From Bacteroidota bacterium (GTDB taxonomy: Bacteria > Bacteroidota > Bacteroidia > Flavobacteriales_D > Crocinitomicaceae), in NCBI GenBank assembly GCA_006226555.1, contig SBGS01000184.1:1-8782 (forward strand): 8,782 nucleotides of DNA. The letters run 5' to 3'. Shown here piece after piece: positions 7,237-8,782 of this stretch (position 1 is its first letter; each line of letters starts with the position of its first letter). Under the pieces are notes generated by a model. The model saw only the letters and a program-made list of their open reading frames with translations, was not told the origin of the DNA and did not search any database. The translations under genes were made by a program, and so were the position numbers.

Positions 7237-7807
7237 GGTTCGATGTTTTTATTTGATTACAAAAATTAAGAAAGTTTTTTAAAATCAAAAGTCCATTTTC
7301 AGTTAAGACGGATTCCGGATGAAATTGCACCCCAAACAATTTTTCTTCAGATCTTTCTATTGCCATTACAATATTACTTTCACTTTCAGCGCTTACTATA
7401 TAATCGCCGCTTCCATCTATCGCCCAGCTGTGATACAAACCAACCTCCTGCACTCCTTCCTCAGTAAATAACGTACTTAACCTTGTTTTTATTTTTTCTG
7501 AGACACCATGTTTAACATGATGTTGATTATATAGTTTACCTCCCAAATAAAGACCAATTGCCTGCATTCCAAGGCAAACTCCTAAAATCGGCGTAACCCC
7601 CGCATTCTGATTCAAAATCTCCATTAAATTACCGGCAGCATCTGGCAATCCGGGACCGGGAGACAATACTATTCCTTGAAACTCAATATCAATTGGAAAT
7701 GGTTCATCATTTTTTATTGTTGTCACCTTACATTCCAGCCTTTCCAGATAATGAACCAGATTAAAGGTAAAGGAATCATAATTGTCGACAACAAGTATCT
7801 CGATCAC
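7226..7807 (-). CDS. pabA: Anthranilate/aminodeoxychorismate synthase component II (glutamine amidotransferase)
   Basis: This is a class I glutamine amidotransferase of 193 residues. It hydrolyses glutamine and passes ammonia to a chorismate-using partner (PabB for 4-aminodeoxychorismate in folate synthesis, or TrpE for anthranilate). Visible hallmarks are VVDNYDSFTFNLVHYL at 6-21, the oxyanion-hole region LSPGPG at 48-53, nucleophile C78 in GVCLGMQAIG, YHSW at 125-128, and H163 and E165 in FGVQFHPESVLTE. The triad is therefore intact. The start is GTG at 7807; no ATG gives the full conserved N-terminus. No chorismate-binding partner or other trp gene is visible, so PabA versus TrpG cannot be settled and many bacteria use one protein for both. 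It heads a three-gene minus-strand operon, its last 11 nt overlapping DUF2147 copy 1. Confidence 0.9.
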   Translation of the reverse strand: MIEILVVDNYDSFTFNLVHYLERLECKVTTIKNDEPFPIDIEFQGIVLSPGPGLPDAAGNLMEILNQNAGVTPILGVCLGMQAIGLYLGGKLYNQHHVKHGVSEKIKTRLSTLFTEEGVQEVGLYHSWAIDGSGDYIVSAESESNIVMAIERSEEKLFGVQFHPESVLTENGLLILKNFLNFCNQIKTSNHED

Positions 7808-7837
7808 TTTCGGTCTTTATTAGTAAACTTGTATCAG

Positions 7838-7866
7838 CAAATTTAATGAAATGATGCCAAGAGCAA
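7838..7866 (-). promoter_or_regulatory. Candidate Bacteroidota-type promoter for the pabA-DUF2147 operon
   Basis: On the minus strand a TTG (7864-7866) is followed after 18 nt by TAAATTTG (7838-7845). This is a full match to the TAnnTTTG -7 consensus at the normal spacing. The -7 box ends 30 nt before the GTG start. The -33 element and most of the spacer lie inside the first codons of the divergent ridA gene. The match rests on few fixed bases in A/T-rich DNA. Confidence 0.42.
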
Positions 7867-8234
7867 TATCTATCCCTGGAGCACCAGCTCCAATTGGTCC
7901 GTACAGTCAGGCTATTTTGATAAAGGATACGCTTTATGTTTCAGGTCAAATCCCACTAAACCCAGCAACAGGAGAGTTGGTAAATGACTCAATTGAAGCA
8001 TCTACGCATAGAGTTTTGCAAAACATTGAAGCATTACTCAATGAAGCGGGAATGAATTTCTCCAATGTTGTAAAATGTAGCATCTTTCTCAAGGATCTAA
8101 GCAATTTTGATCGCGTAAACGCCGTTTATGCTTCTTACTTTAATACCACACCTCCTGCAAGAGAAACCGTGGAAGTATCAAGACTTCCTAAAGATGTTGA
8201 AGTAGAGATTTCCTGCATTGCTGTTCAATTATAA
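7851..8234 (+). CDS. ridA: RidA family reactive enamine/imine deaminase
   Basis: The protein has 127 residues, the normal length for the family. RidA (YjgF/YER057c/UK114) hydrolyses the 2-aminoacrylate and other enamine/imine intermediates released by PLP-dependent dehydratases, protecting PLP enzymes in the cytosol; it acts as a trimer. Visible signature residues are IGPYSQA with Y18, YVSGQIPLNPATGEL at 29-43, VVKCSIFLKDLSNF at 73-86, the carboxylate-binding R104 in PPARETVEV, and E119 in the closing LPKDVEVEISCIAV motif. These are the residues of true RidA rather than the Rid4-7 subfamilies. Translation may begin at either of two adjacent ATGs (7851 or 7854). The gene is divergent from pabA across 43 bp, and the glycosyltransferase follows after 3 nt in the same frame, suggesting co-transcription. 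Confidence 0.94.
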   Translation: MMPRAISIPGAPAPIGPYSQAILIKDTLYVSGQIPLNPATGELVNDSIEASTHRVLQNIEALLNEAGMNFSNVVKCSIFLKDLSNFDRVNAVYASYFNTTPPARETVEVSRLPKDVEVEISCIAVQL

Positions 8235-8237
8235 AAA

Positions 8238-8782
8238 TTGACGAACAAAAAATACCCATATCAATTATCGATCATCATTGTAAATTACAATGTGTCGTAC
8301 TTCATTGATCAGTGCCTTGACTCAGTGAAAAAGGCATGCGCAGATCTAACGCATGAAATAATTGTTGTGGATAATGCATCGAAAGATGATTCTGTTTCTG
8401 TCATCCGGAATAATTACCCTGACGTGAAGCTTATTGCAAATTCAGAAAACTATGGTTTTTCAAAAGCAAATAATCAGGGTATTGAAGTAGCTTCTGGAGA
8501 ATGGATTTTATTGCTTAATCCAGATACAGTGCTTGGTGAAAAGACGCTTTTCAGTGCATTGGAATTTGTAAAAGATAAACCTGACTGTGGAGCGCTAGGC
8601 ATTAGAATGATCAACGGAAAAGGAGAATTCTTACCTGAGTCAAAAAGAGGTCTACCTACTCCTGCAGTAGCTTTTTACAAACTTTCCGGTTTAAGTAAAA
8701 TATTTCCCCGTTCTAAAAGATTTAATCAATACCACGCCGGTAATATTGCTGAATCTGAAAATGCAGAAATAGATATTCTAAG
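8238..8782 (+). CDS. Family 2 glycosyltransferase (3'-truncated)
   Basis: 181 residues are visible before the window ends. The N-terminus (TNKKYPYQ, then LSIIIVNYNVSYFIDQCL) starts a GT-A fold. It shows the first nucleotide-binding Asp (D45) in IIVVDNASKDDS, the NYGFSKANNQG motif, and LLLNPDTVL with N94-P95-D96, the metal/diphosphate site in place of DXD. This NPD form is typical of rhamnosyltransferase-like GT2 enzymes in polysaccharide or lipopolysaccharide synthesis. The enzyme should act at the cytosolic face of the inner membrane; its sugar and acceptor cannot be read here. The start is TTG at 8238. The frame is closed by the ridA stop just upstream, no ATG occurs before about 8608, and a later GTG would remove the first strand. 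It lies 3 nt after ridA, probably in one transcript. Confidence 0.88.
   Translation, partial: MTNKKYPYQLSIIIVNYNVSYFIDQCLDSVKKACADLTHEIIVVDNASKDDSVSVIRNNYPDVKLIANSENYGFSKANNQGIEVASGEWILLLNPDTVLGEKTLFSALEFVKDKPDCGALGIRMINGKGEFLPESKRGLPTPAVAFYKLSGLSKIFPRSKRFNQYHAGNIAESENAEIDIL

Overview
This window most likely comes from a member of the Bacteroidota, probably a marine or freshwater Flavobacteriales of the Crocinitomicaceae/Fluviicola kind. Three things support this. The first gene encodes a secreted modular protein that ends in a type IX secretion (T9SS) type A sorting domain. GyrB is of the short form, about 650 residues. Gene starts lack clear Shine-Dalgarno sequences, and one promoter candidate fits the Bacteroidota TTG / TAnnTTTG pattern. 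The family-level placement is inference from general protein style, not a measured result.

Layout: (1) Positions 2-3232 (+) hold the 3' part of a very large surface or secreted protein. It has a PKD domain, a jelly-roll-like segment, SprB-like units, four related Ig-like repeats and a C-terminal T9SS domain; its N-terminus lies outside the window. (2) Positions 3233-3341 are a convergent intergenic gap with two back-to-back intrinsic terminators, one per strand. (3) gyrB (-) spans 3342-5294. (4) A 207-bp divergent gap precedes an OmpA-C-domain envelope protein (+, 5502-6362). (5) Convergent to that gene, with interlocked stop codons, is a tight minus-strand operon read in the order pabA/trpG-type glutamine amidotransferase, DUF2147 copy 1, DUF2147 copy 2. 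Each junction overlaps (11 nt, then 1 nt). (6) A 43-bp divergent gap separates pabA from ridA (+), which is followed after 3 nt by a family 2 glycosyltransferase that starts at TTG and runs off the window end.

How the genes relate: gyrB, pabA/trpG and ridA are housekeeping functions (DNA supercoiling, chorismate-derived folate or tryptophan synthesis, enamine/imine clearance). The OmpA-like protein, the two exported DUF2147 proteins, the T9SS protein and the glycosyltransferase all point to envelope or surface functions. I see no mobile element, CRISPR array, RNA gene, toxin-antitoxin pair or defence system. The less ordinary items are the tandem DUF2147 pair translationally chained to an amidotransferase gene, the uncharacterised N-terminal domain of the OmpA-like protein, and the repeat architecture of the T9SS protein.
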